Of a DNA stretch of 64,000 nt, positions 56,263-64,000 are shown piece after piece (the first letter of the stretch is position 1; each line of letters opens with the position of its first letter). Position numbers and translations under genes: made by a program. Below the pieces are notes generated by a model. It worked only from the letters and a program-made list of their open reading frames with translations, had not been told where the DNA came from and did not search any database. The stretch is from Aureibacter tunicatorum (lineage in GTDB: Bacteria > Bacteroidota > Bacteroidia > Cytophagales > Cyclobacteriaceae), in contig NZ_AP025305.1 in the NCBI RefSeq assembly GCF_036492635.1, positions 248,001 to 312,000 on the forward strand. Direction: 5' to 3'.

Positions 56263-56520
56263 TTATTTTTTGATTTGAACTTTTCTTTTTGGAATTACAG
56301 GTGTTGAGCTTTTTGTAGAGCCTTTAGCAATTTCATCGTCTTGAGGAGTTAGAGTATATTTTCTCCTTAAGTTGTTTATAAGATAAAGTTTTTGCGCTGT
56401 AAAGCTTTTAGGGTGCATTTGCTCGAAATGATTTTCGAATTCATGCCAAAGTGCAGAATCGTCTTTTTTGAATTTTACTGAGTCTATTTTTTTACTCGCA
56501 AGATATTCTTCGAAGTTCAT
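56263..56520 (-). CDS. Small conserved hypothetical protein upstream of kbl
   Basis: An 85-residue cytosolic protein ([21 protein letters not shown] ... [28 protein letters not shown] ... basic tail RKVQIKK). It has no signal, no membrane segment and no named motif; I recognise the pattern as a Bacteroidota conserved small protein. It lies 17 bases upstream of kbl on the same strand and is probably co-transcribed. Confidence 0.72.
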   Translation of the reverse strand: MNFEEYLASKKIDSVKFKKDDSALWHEFENHFEQMHPKSFTAQKLYLINNLRRKYTLTPQDDEIAKGSTKSSTPVIPKRKVQIKK

Positions 56521-56641
56521 GAGCAGTAACTTTTAGTCAAAAATAAGTAAAAAGAATAGTTTTCAATTTTTTTGGCTATTTTTTTTAAGCTCTTAATCGT
56601 TATATATTTGTGTTAAAATATAAGAAGACATATAGAAAGCT

Positions 56642-57586
56642 ATGAATAAAATTTTAGTAATCGGGGCTTTTGGCCAATTAGGTTCTGAATTAACCTTGGA
56701 ATTGAGGAAAATATATGGCGATTCAAATGTTATCGCATCGGATATTTCGGAAAATCATCCATTGGCTCATGAAGGACTTTTTGAGAGAATCGATGTCTTG
56801 GATTATCAGAGATTAGAGGAAGTCGTTGATAAATATGAAATCACGCAGATTTATAATTTGGCGGCAATATTGTCTTCTGTGGGAGAATCCAAGCCTAAGT
56901 TAGCTTGGGATTTAAATATGGGAGGCTTGATGAATGTGCTTGAAATAGCGCGAATTAAAAAGCTGGATAAAATTTACTGGCCAAGCTCAATGGCTGTATT
57001 CGGGCCGGATACTCCTAAAGCGAATACGCCTCAGGATACAGTGACGAACCCTACGACTATGTATGGAATAAGCAAGCTGGCAGGAGAGAGATTGTGCGAG
57101 TATTATTACAACAAGTTTGGAGTGGATGTGAGAAGTATCAGATATCCAGGACTTATTGGCTACAAAGCAATGCCGGGTGGTGGTACAACTGATTATGCGG
57201 TTGATATTTACTTTAAAGCTGTGAAAGGCGAAGCATTTGATTGTTTCCTATCGAAAGGAGAGCCATTGCCTATGATGTATATGAATGATGCTGTTCGTGG
57301 CACAATTGAGTTGATGGAAGCTCCAGCGAAAAATATCACAATCAGAACGAGTTACAACATGTCGGCGATGTCATTTGATCCGGAGGAGATAGAGGCGTCT
57401 ATTCAAAGGCATTACCCAGACTTCAAGATTGGCTATGCTCCTGATCATAGGCAAGATATAGCCGCGTCATGGCCTGATTCGATAGACGATCAGGTAGCCA
57501 GAAGAGATTGGGCATGGAAAGAAGAATTCGATCTTAATGCGATGTCAGACGATATATTATTGAATTTGGCGAAGATTCTGAAATAA
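56642..57586 (+). CDS. L-threonine 3-dehydrogenase, SDR type
   Basis: NAD-dependent oxidation of L-threonine to 2-amino-3-ketobutyrate by an extended short-chain dehydrogenase. It has 314 residues: GAFGQLGSELTLEL (nucleotide loop), YWPSSMAVFGPDTPK, and the catalytic MYGISKLAGERLCEYYYNKFGVDVRSIRYPG with Tyr-x3-Lys. This is the epimerase-like Tdh of Flavobacterium and animals, not the zinc MDR Tdh of E. coli. Divergent from kbl with 121 bases (beyond the small protein) between their starts. Confidence 0.92.
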   Translation: MNKILVIGAFGQLGSELTLELRKIYGDSNVIASDISENHPLAHEGLFERIDVLDYQRLEEVVDKYEITQIYNLAAILSSVGESKPKLAWDLNMGGLMNVLEIARIKKLDKIYWPSSMAVFGPDTPKANTPQDTVTNPTTMYGISKLAGERLCEYYYNKFGVDVRSIRYPGLIGYKAMPGGGTTDYAVDIYFKAVKGEAFDCFLSKGEPLPMMYMNDAVRGTIELMEAPAKNITIRTSYNMSAMSFDPEEIEASIQRHYPDFKIGYAPDHRQDIAASWPDSIDDQVARRDWAWKEEFDLNAMSDDILLNLAKILK

Positions 57587-57591
57587 AAAAT

Positions 57592-57630
57592 AAAAGAGAT
57601 CGCTTTAAGTTTAGAGCGATCTCTTTTTTT
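57592..57630. terminator. Bidirectional terminator between tdh and the isocitrate dehydrogenase gene
   Basis: Perfect 13-bp stem AAAAGAGATCGCT / AGCGATCTCTTTT with T-runs on both sides. Confidence 0.92.
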
Positions 57631-57650
57631 GAAGAAAATAAAAGCAGTTA

Positions 57651-59105
57651 CTATTCTCCTTGCGCGAGTGAGAAACCTCTTTCTCCATCGAAAGTATATA
57701 AATGCTCTGTTTTAACGAACTCCAGTCCGTTTTGATTTAGAGTGTCCAAGAGCTTGATAATATCCGAAGGTTTAGCAATATCTTCATTAGCGTAAAATCT
57801 GCATATCCAGTGGTCTGCTTTAAAAGTTTCAGGATTGCCGTGAGGGTACACTTTTACGCCTCTGCTGGTGATTACTTTTAGTGAAAGGTTTTCAATTTCA
57901 AGCTTCTCCAGCAATTCACCCAATACATTAGGGTTTCTGTTTCCTTCATTCCAATTAAGAAAAACATCCACTCCTACTAAAGCCTTTTCTTTTGGCTTTG
58001 CTGACTCGATGTTTACATTTTCGTTTTCTGCTTCAGTTTCTTGTTGAGTGTATTCGACAGCAGGTATTTCGATGGGTTTTTCACCTAATCTTTTGATAAC
58101 AGCTTCTGCAAACTCTTTAGTCCCAACTTTTTGAGTGCTTAATCCTTCTTTGTAGATGTCTCCAGTGTGTATGCCATCTTCGATAGTTCTCAACCAGGCA
58201 TTATGAACGATTGTGGCGATATCAGGCTGGCCTATATGCACAAGCATCATGATAGCTCCATTAAGCAGTCCTGAAGGGTTTGCGATATTCTTGCCGGCAA
58301 TGTCAGGCGCGGATCCATGGATTGCTTCAAACATTGCGTAGTTTTGGCCAATATTCGAAGAGCCTCCCAAGCCAACAGAGCCTGTGATTTGAGCTGCAAT
58401 GTCGGAAATTATATCTCCATACAAATTAAGCGTCACGACAACGTCAAGCGTTTCAGGTTTGTCAGCTACGATAGCAGAGCCGATATCTATAATAATATGG
58501 TCTTTTTCGATTTCAGGATATTCTTCACCGATTTCATTGAATACTTGATGGAATAGGCCGTCAGCTTGCTTCATGATATTGTCTTTGGTCATGCAAGTGA
58601 CTTTTTTTCTGCCATAAGCTTTAGCGTATTCAAAAGCGTATCTTACGATTCTTTCACAGCCGGGTCTAGAGATTAGCTTGATGCATTGAACGACCTCGTC
58701 AGTTTGCTGGTGCTCGATGCCTGCGTACAAGTCTTCCTCATTTTCACGAACAATGACAATGTCTGTCTTTGGGTGATGGGTATGCACATATGGCGACAAT
58801 GCTCTGCATGGTCTTACATTGGCGTATAGGCCTAGAGTTTTACGAGTAGTGACATTAAGGCTTTTGAATCCTCCTCCTTGAGGAGTGGTAATAGGGGCTT
58901 TAAGAAATACTTTTGTTTCTTTGAGCGAGTCCCAGGATTGAGGTTCTATACCAGCAGATATGCCTTTAAGGTACACCTCTTTTCCGATTTCAATAATGTC
59001 GGTTTCGATTCTGGCTCCAGCCGCCTTGATAATATCAAGGGTAGCCTTCATAATCTCTGGGCCTATTCCGTCTCCGTACGCTACGGTGATTTTTTTATTG
59101 ACCAT
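57651..59105 (-). CDS. NADP-type isocitrate dehydrogenase, long C-terminal form
   Basis: Converts isocitrate to 2-oxoglutarate in the TCA cycle. It has 484 residues: N-terminal VAYGDGIGPEIMKATLDIIKAAG, KAPITTPQGGGFKSLNVTTRKTLGLYANVRP, the metal/substrate region IVRENEEDLYAGIEHQ, LNLYGDIISDIAAQITGSVGLGGSSNIG and EAIHGSAPDIAGKNIANP. Residues about 340-484 form an extra domain after a low-complexity linker (EYTQQETEAENENVN), as in the Thermus-type enzyme. It reads as one gene with a bidirectional terminator. Confidence 0.93.
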   Translation of the reverse strand: MVNKKITVAYGDGIGPEIMKATLDIIKAAGARIETDIIEIGKEVYLKGISAGIEPQSWDSLKETKVFLKAPITTPQGGGFKSLNVTTRKTLGLYANVRPCRALSPYVHTHHPKTDIVIVRENEEDLYAGIEHQQTDEVVQCIKLISRPGCERIVRYAFEYAKAYGRKKVTCMTKDNIMKQADGLFHQVFNEIGEEYPEIEKDHIIIDIGSAIVADKPETLDVVVTLNLYGDIISDIAAQITGSVGLGGSSNIGQNYAMFEAIHGSAPDIAGKNIANPSGLLNGAIMMLVHIGQPDIATIVHNAWLRTIEDGIHTGDIYKEGLSTQKVGTKEFAEAVIKRLGEKPIEIPAVEYTQQETEAENENVNIESAKPKEKALVGVDVFLNWNEGNRNPNVLGELLEKLEIENLSLKVITSRGVKVYPHGNPETFKADHWICRFYANEDIAKPSDIIKLLDTLNQNGLEFVKTEHLYTFDGERGFSLAQGE

Positions 59106-59162
59106 GGTAAAAAATGACGTTTGATGATTGAATATCTATTATTTTCTTATTTACAATTTAGC

Positions 59163-59170
59163 TAATTTTG
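59163..59170 (+). promoter_or_regulatory. -7 promoter element TAATTTTG
   Basis: Exact TAnnTTTG word 23 bases before the ATG of the small frame at 59193; no correctly spaced TTTG was found. Confidence 0.35.
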
Positions 59171-59192
59171 TCTGAATATAATATGCTTTTGT

Positions 59193-59327
59193 GATGAAGA
59201 GTTTTATTTCAGCTTTGAAGTTTTTTAGCGACAGTATTTTAACTGCTAATGAACTGCAATGTTACGGACGAAACAAGATCAGTATAAACCCAGCAAAAGA
59301 TATTGAGATAAATAAGAGGGGTTGATG
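59193..59327 (+). CDS. Possible 44-residue small protein in a gene-free gap
   Basis: A frame from ATG 59193 to TGA 59327 (MKSFISALKFFSDSILTAN ... DIEINKRG). It is the only plausible content of the 553-base gap between the isocitrate dehydrogenase gene and the enoyl-CoA hydratase gene, and a TAATTTTG word lies just upstream. It has one Cys, an amphipathic N terminus and no recognisable motif. It may equally be chance; the rest of the gap (59328-59658) shows nothing but AT-rich DNA. Confidence 0.3.
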
Positions 59328-59658
59328 AATGCAATACTACTTTTTTTACAAAAAAAACGCTCATTTTTTGTTAAAATAATCAATCTAGTGTGGATATTGC
59401 ATTTTTATTGCAAGGCACTTTAATTAATTGAAAAATATTATTTTATTGGAAATATGTTAGCGATGTCATCGTTATTTTTTTCGCGAGAATTTGAAAGTGA
59501 AAGCGCATAAAACACTTCTCAAAAATGAATTTTCCGCATAAAAAATTAATTTTCATTGCTAAAATTGGTTGGAATAGACCAATAATAGGAAAAGAGGTTT
59601 TGTGATTGTATTTCCAAAGTTTATATTTGACTAAACATTACATTTATTAAGATAAAAA

Positions 59659-60444
59659 ATGGCTGACTTTGAGTATTTAAAAGTATCACAGCAAAATCAT
59701 ATTTTGACAATTACTTTGTCAAGAAAAGATAAGCTTAATGCTATCAACACTCCAATGATTGAGGAATTGCAACAAGTCATTCAAGAGGTATATGACTTAG
59801 ATGAAGTCAAAGGTGTGATTATAAGGGGTGATGGAGATAAGGCTTTTGTTGTTGGTGCTGATATAAAAGAAATTTCCCAATTGAACGAACTCAATGGGAG
59901 AAAGTACTCTGAGACAGGTCAAGAGCTATTTTCATTGATTGAAAATTGTCATAAGCCAGTTATTGCAGCTATTACGGGATATTGCCTCGGCGGTGGATTG
60001 GAATTGGCTATGGCTTGCCATTTGAGGATCGCAACAGAAGAAGCTAAGTTCGGCATGCCTGAAGCTAATGTTGGCATGATACCAGGTTTTGGTGGAACGC
60101 AACGACTGCCTAAATTGGTAGGCAAAGGCAAGGCTTTGGAATTGTTGATGACATGCGATCAGATTTCAGCGACTGAAGCTAAAGCGATAGGCTTGCTTAA
60201 TACGGTAGTGTCCGATGATGATGAGTTGACGTTCAAATGTAATAGTTTGTTGGAGAAGATTACCTCTAAGGCTCCTTTGGCGATAGGGATGGTTATCAAC
60301 TGCGTGAATGCGGCTGATGGCAATTCGGAAACAGGTTTTCAGACTGAGTCGAATAATTTTTCAAATTGCTTCAAATCTCAGGATTTTAAAGAGGGCATAG
60401 AAGCTTTTGTTGAAAAAAGAGAACCTAACTTTATCGGAGAATAA
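59659..60444 (+). CDS. Enoyl-CoA hydratase/isomerase family protein
   Basis: Crotonase-fold enzyme of 261 residues that hydrates trans-2-enoyl-CoA in beta-oxidation. The oxyanion-hole segments DKAFVVGADIKE and GYCLGGGLELAMAC are present, and both catalytic glutamates are conserved (E115 in LELAMAC, E135 in MPEANVGMIPGFGGTQRL). It could work with the acyl-CoA dehydrogenase at 40 kb; other thioester substrates are possible. Confidence 0.9.
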   Translation: MADFEYLKVSQQNHILTITLSRKDKLNAINTPMIEELQQVIQEVYDLDEVKGVIIRGDGDKAFVVGADIKEISQLNELNGRKYSETGQELFSLIENCHKPVIAAITGYCLGGGLELAMACHLRIATEEAKFGMPEANVGMIPGFGGTQRLPKLVGKGKALELLMTCDQISATEAKAIGLLNTVVSDDDELTFKCNSLLEKITSKAPLAIGMVINCVNAADGNSETGFQTESNNFSNCFKSQDFKEGIEAFVEKREPNFIGE

Positions 60445-60482
60445 ATTAAGAAATAATACAGTATAATATACGTTTTAAGATT

Positions 60483-60509
60483 ATAGGGCTCATGTGAGCC
60501 CTATTTTGT
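60483..60509 (+). terminator. Palindromic terminator-like hairpin after the enoyl-CoA hydratase gene
   Basis: ATAGGGCTCA-TG-TGAGCCCTAT, a 22-base perfect palindrome, followed by TTTTG. Confidence 0.7.
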
Positions 60510-60539
60510 TGCATCACTATAATAAAAAATCAACGCCAT

Positions 60540-62051
60540 ATGGGGGCATTGAAAAAGCTAGCTGGAGAAACGGCGATTTATGGGTTAAGCAGTATCATAG
60601 GCAGAGTGCTTAACTATTTGTTGGTTCCGCTTTATACTAGTTATTTCCTTCGGGAACAGATGGGTGTTGTCAGTTTGCTGTATGCTTATTCTGCCTTTTT
60701 TATTATTGTCTATACTTATGGGATGGAAACCTCGTACTTTAGGTTTGCCACCAAGATGCCTGAACAGAAAAACAGCATTTATAATTCATCTTTGTCTGCG
60801 ATCATTTTAACAAGTGTGTTGTTTTCAGGATTATTGATTGCTTTTGCCGATCCTATCAGCAGTTTTGTTGGAGTGCAAGGACATCCTGAGTATATATTCT
60901 GGTTTGCTTGTATCTATGCAGTGGACGCCATAGTGTCGATTCCTTTCGCAAGATTGCGCTTGGAAGGGAAAGCTAAAAAGTTCGCATTGATTAAGATTTC
61001 AAATATTCTTTTAAATATATTTCTGGTTGTTTTCTTTATTGTTCTTTGCCCAATATTGCTAGAAACGAAGTTGGGAAGTAGTTTGATTTCAGGTTGGTAT
61101 ATGCCTGAAGGCGGGCCAAGATATGTTTTCTTAGCCAATCTTATTGCGAATGGAATGCTTGTGCCTATGTTGTGGAGCGAGCTGAGAGCATTTAAGTTTT
61201 CTTTGAATTTCGAGAAATATCTGAAACCCATGTTATCGTATGGGATTCCTTTGATATTCATAGGCTTGGCAGGAGTGGTTAATAATCAAGCGCCGATTAT
61301 CATGCTTGAAAAATATATTCCCGAAGGTTTGTATCCGGGTAGCTCGAATATTGATATTGTGGGAGTGTTTGGAGCTTGTTCCAAATTGGCGATATTCATG
61401 CAGTTGGCAATTCAAGCATTTAGATATGCTTCGGAGCCTTTTTTCTTTTCAAGAGCAAAAGACAAGAAGTCGCCAGAATTATTTGCCAAGGTAATGCGTT
61501 ATTTTGTGGTTTTTGGAGTTATTGCTTTTGTTGGAATTTCAACCAATCTTGATATTCTTGCTTCGCTGTTTTTGACCAATAAGATTTATTGGACAGGGTT
61601 GGATGTTGTTCCTTATCTTTTGATCGCAAATCTGCTTTTGGGAGTGTATTTTAACTTGTCCATTTGGTTTAAGTTGACTGAAAAGACAAAATATGGGAGC
61701 TATATCTCATTGGCAGGCTCTTTAATTACGATAGTTGGTAATATTATTTTAATTCCAATGTACGGATATATGGGAAGCGCCTATGTCATGCTGGTAGCTT
61801 ATGGCTTTATGGTTGTTGTCAGCTATGTATTAGGACAAAAGTATTTCCCGATTCCTTATGATATTGTCTCAATGTTTGCATACTTGGGTGTTGGAATAGC
61901 AGTAGTCTATGTTTCGACTACTTATCAGTTCGATCAATTCTTATTGAAAAAAGCTGTTGACCTATCTTTAGGTTTGATTTTCTTGTTTTTTATTTTTTTA
62001 GTTGAAAAAAGGCAATTTAAAATAATAAAAGACATAAATTTGCGAAATTGA
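60540..62051 (+). CDS. Polysaccharide/lipid-linked oligosaccharide flippase-like membrane protein
   Basis: A 503-residue integral membrane protein of the MOP superfamily (Wzx/MurJ-like). It begins [31 protein letters not shown], the typical flippase N terminus, and has about 12-14 hydrophobic segments. Located upstream of dut and a sugar-phosphate nucleotidyltransferase, which suits a role in exporting a cell-surface glycan precursor; substrate unknown. Confidence 0.88.
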   Translation: MGALKKLAGETAIYGLSSIIGRVLNYLLVPLYTSYFLREQMGVVSLLYAYSAFFIIVYTYGMETSYFRFATKMPEQKNSIYNSSLSAIILTSVLFSGLLIAFADPISSFVGVQGHPEYIFWFACIYAVDAIVSIPFARLRLEGKAKKFALIKISNILLNIFLVVFFIVLCPILLETKLGSSLISGWYMPEGGPRYVFLANLIANGMLVPMLWSELRAFKFSLNFEKYLKPMLSYGIPLIFIGLAGVVNNQAPIIMLEKYIPEGLYPGSSNIDIVGVFGACSKLAIFMQLAIQAFRYASEPFFFSRAKDKKSPELFAKVMRYFVVFGVIAFVGISTNLDILASLFLTNKIYWTGLDVVPYLLIANLLLGVYFNLSIWFKLTEKTKYGSYISLAGSLITIVGNIILIPMYGYMGSAYVMLVAYGFMVVVSYVLGQKYFPIPYDIVSMFAYLGVGIAVVYVSTTYQFDQFLLKKAVDLSLGLIFLFFIFLVEKRQFKIIKDINLRN

Positions 62052-62076
62052 TATTGTAAGAGAAAATTCAGAATTA

Positions 62077-62508
62077 ATGAATGTGAAAGTGATAAATAAA
62101 TCCGGTCATCCGCTTCCTAAATACCAAACGGAAGCTTCGGCGGGCTTGGATTTGCATGCTAACTTGGAAGAGTCAGTGATATTAGGACCTTTGGAAAGAG
62201 CTTTGATCCCGACGGGATTATTCATGGAGTTGCCTGTAGGTTATGAGGCTCAAGTAAGGCCAAGAAGCGGTTTGGCGTTCAAACATGGTTTGACAGTGTT
62301 GAATACACCGGGAACTATTGACGCTGATTATAGAGGAGAAGTTAAGGTGCTTCTTGTGAACCTTTCAAATGAAAAGTTTGAAATTAAAAATGGCGAAAGA
62401 GTAGCTCAGATGGTAGTAGCTAAGCATGAGCAAATTTCTTGGGAGCCCGTAGAGGAGTTATCAGTGACTGATAGAGGAGCTGGCGGCTATGGAAGCACAG
62501 GAAAATAA
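62077..62508 (+). CDS. dut: dUTP diphosphatase
   Basis: Trimeric dUTPase that hydrolyses dUTP to dUMP and pyrophosphate. It has 143 residues with the five motifs: [47 protein letters not shown] and the C-terminal P-loop-like [12 protein letters not shown]. Located 25 bases downstream of the flippase gene and 37 before the next start, so it appears to share the operon. Confidence 0.96.
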   Translation: MNVKVINKSGHPLPKYQTEASAGLDLHANLEESVILGPLERALIPTGLFMELPVGYEAQVRPRSGLAFKHGLTVLNTPGTIDADYRGEVKVLLVNLSNEKFEIKNGERVAQMVVAKHEQISWEPVEELSVTDRGAGGYGSTGK

Positions 62509-62545
62509 GACATAACTTTTTTAGAAAATAATAAAGATTTTTAAA

Positions 62546-63553
62546 ATGAATATAATCGTTCCGATGGCGGGTATGGGGAAAAGAATGAGACCTCATACGT
62601 TGACAGTGCCAAAGCCTTTGGTGCCTATTGCAGGAAAACCTATAGTACAAAGGTTGGTGGAAGATATCGCAAAAGTTTGCGGAGGAGATATTGATACAAT
62701 TGGGTTTGTCATAGGCAAGCACTTTGGCGAAGAAGTGGAAGCGCACCTTTTAACTGTGGCTAAGAGTGTTGGAGGTGTTGGTAAGATATTCTATCAAGAG
62801 GAGGCTTTGGGAACAGCGCATGCTATTTATTGCGCCAAGCAAGCTTTGGTAGGCAATGTGATCGTTGCTTTTGCGGATACATTATTCAAAGCCGATTTTC
62901 AATTGGATGTGGAACAGGATGGAATAATTTGGGTTCAAAAAGTGGAAGACCCATCTGCATTTGGTGTTGTCCAGCTTGGCGAAGATAATGTTATCAGAGA
63001 ATTCATTGAGAAGCCAAAGACATTTGTGTCGGATTTGGCCATTATTGGGATTTATTATTTCAAGGATGGTGAACATTTGCGCAAAGAGATAGAGCATATC
63101 ATAGACAACAATCTGAAAGACAGCGGAGAGTATCAGTTGACAAGGGTTCTTGAGGCTATGAAAAGGCAGGGCGTTAAATTCTATCCTGGCGAGGTTGAAG
63201 AATGGTTGGATTGTGGAAATAAAAACGCAACAGTTAACACAAACAAGCGTTATCTAGAATATATCCGCGATGACAAGCTCGTTGACGACTCTGTGAGATT
63301 GATAAATTCGATTGTTATTCCTCCATGCTATATCGGCAAGGATGTGAAGATTACAAACAGCGTTATTGGTCCATATGTGTCAATAGGCAAGAAAACTGAC
63401 ATTGCTGATTCCCGCATTGATAATACAATAATCCAAAATGAGAGCGTTATCAGAAAGGCTAATATTACGGGTTCAATGTTCGGAAGCCATTCTGTGTATG
63501 ATGGCAAGGCGAGGAATTTGAGTGTGGGAGATTATAATAGAATAGAAGAATAA
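62546..63553 (+). CDS. Sugar-phosphate nucleotidyltransferase
   Basis: NTP-transfer enzyme of 335 residues producing an NDP-sugar. The N-terminal signature is VPMAGMGKRMRPHTLTVPKPLVPIAGKPIV; then FADTLFKADFQL (metal/DT), FIEKPKTFVSDLAIIGIYYF and SGEYQLTRVLEAM. The C-terminal about 90 residues hold hexapeptide beta-helix turns (VIPPCYIGKDVKITNSVIGPYVSIGKK). It resembles glucose-1-phosphate thymidylyl- or uridylyltransferases. The exact nucleotide and sugar are not certain. Confidence 0.88.
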   Translation: MNIIVPMAGMGKRMRPHTLTVPKPLVPIAGKPIVQRLVEDIAKVCGGDIDTIGFVIGKHFGEEVEAHLLTVAKSVGGVGKIFYQEEALGTAHAIYCAKQALVGNVIVAFADTLFKADFQLDVEQDGIIWVQKVEDPSAFGVVQLGEDNVIREFIEKPKTFVSDLAIIGIYYFKDGEHLRKEIEHIIDNNLKDSGEYQLTRVLEAMKRQGVKFYPGEVEEWLDCGNKNATVNTNKRYLEYIRDDKLVDDSVRLINSIVIPPCYIGKDVKITNSVIGPYVSIGKKTDIADSRIDNTIIQNESVIRKANITGSMFGSHSVYDGKARNLSVGDYNRIEE

Positions 63554-63561
63554 GATTATAT

Positions 63562-64000
63562 ATGAATAAGAGCACCCTAAGTAGAATAATGTTGAGCCTG
63601 ATTTTATCCGGCTCATTGCTTTTTGCAGATTCGGCACAAGCGCAAAAACGCAAGAAGAAAGATTCAAAAACTGGAATTGAGAGAATTTCTATTTCTGACT
63701 CTTTGAAGTCCGAGTATTATTTTACTGAAGGGGAAAGGCTCTTTATTCTTGAAAAGTACCCTCAAGCGCTTGAGGCATTTAAAAAAGCTGATGAACTAAC
63801 GCCTAATAATGCGGCCATTCAGTTTAAAATGGGACAAGTCCTCTCTATAACTCAAGCATTCAATGCGGCTTTGCCTCATGCGAATAAAGCTTTGGAATTA
63901 GACCCTTCCAATAAGTATTATTATTTGCTTCTTGCTCAAATTCAGACTCACAAGGGTGATTACGAATCAGTTGCTCAGACTTATGAGACCATGATTGAAA
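63562..64000 (+). CDS. Exported tetratricopeptide-repeat protein (partial, 3' end outside window)
   Basis: The first 146 residues are visible. ATG at 63562 is eight bases after the nucleotidyltransferase stop. A signal peptide (MLSLILSGSLLFADSAQAQ) and a basic linker (KRKKKDSK) are followed by TPR units: YYFTEGERLFILEKYPQALEAFKKADELTPNN and then AALPHANKALELDPSNKYYYLLLAQIQTHKGDY. It is cut by the window edge. Role unknown. Confidence 0.85.
   Translation, partial: MNKSTLSRIMLSLILSGSLLFADSAQAQKRKKKDSKTGIERISISDSLKSEYYFTEGERLFILEKYPQALEAFKKADELTPNNAAIQFKMGQVLSITQAFNAALPHANKALELDPSNKYYYLLLAQIQTHKGDYESVAQTYETMIE

Overview
The window is a chromosomal segment of a Bacteroidota bacterium, most likely a free-living or marine Cytophagales relative; this is inferred from gene content and not from any database match. 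Supporting signs are SusC/SusD-type outer-membrane pairs, TonB receptors with carboxypeptidase-regulatory-like N-domains, start sites without Shine-Dalgarno sequences, promoters of the TTTG / TAnnTTTG type, a PCMD-domain lipoprotein, an SDR-type threonine dehydrogenase beside kbl, and AT-rich DNA. Nothing looks like a prophage, insertion sequence, integron or CRISPR array; most of it is core metabolism and envelope genes.

Layout. 1-9.1 kb: 3' part-missing nadB (-), a SusC/SusD pair (+) and a stand-alone TonB receptor (+). 9.1-17.1 kb: an EEP-family membrane protein, a small NqrM-like protein, a phosphoglucosamine mutase-type enzyme, two identical tRNA-Arg(ACG) genes (-) with their own promoter and terminator, outer-membrane barrels, an Lrp regulator, a PyrR-like phosphoribosyltransferase, panB and a DUF2062 protein. 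17.2-18.8 kb: nuoABC (-) cut off from the rest of complex I. 19.0-23.1 kb: FecA-like receptor, tatC, rpiB. 23.2-27.8 kb (-): a PCMD lipoprotein, a barrel and a 52-residue double-glycine Cys-rich peptide, then a MORN protein and a DUF2490 protein. 28.3-31.9 kb (-): a lysine/alanine-dehydrogenase-like enzyme, an ECF sigma factor and a helical protein. 32.0-36.6 kb (+): leuA-leuC-leuD-leuB. 36.6-42.0 kb (-): a cysteine-less thioredoxin-fold protein, a helix-hairpin-helix protein, riboflavin synthase, a kinase-like protein and an acyl-CoA dehydrogenase. 42.0-42.3 kb: an AT-rich gap packed with DnaA-box-like 9-mers, at the point where gene direction switches from mostly minus to mostly plus. 42.3-52.1 kb (+): yjbQ, an HD phosphohydrolase, glgB, a Cys-rich secreted protein, the methionine locus metY-metX, a lipoprotein, an AraC regulator and a bestrophin. 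52.1-64 kb: a cupin (-), rpsP-rimM-trmD-rplS, the kbl/tdh threonine-to-glycine pair, isocitrate dehydrogenase, enoyl-CoA hydratase, a flippase-type membrane protein, dut, a sugar-phosphate nucleotidyltransferase and the start of a TPR protein.

The most interesting structures sit between the annotated genes. (1) Upstream of metY a SAM-I riboswitch is followed by a 32-codon reading frame ending in a Cys/Met-rich stretch (YMCCMCMPAMG), which looks like a translated attenuator stacked on a riboswitch. (2) At 25.6-25.8 kb there is an orphan RiPP-like precursor peptide with a GG leader and a CxCxxC core. (3) The cluster of DnaA-box-like sites at 42.1-42.3 kb is an oriC candidate. (4) Both tRNA-Arg copies replace the nearly universal G19-C56 elbow pair by A19-U56, and carry A15-U48.
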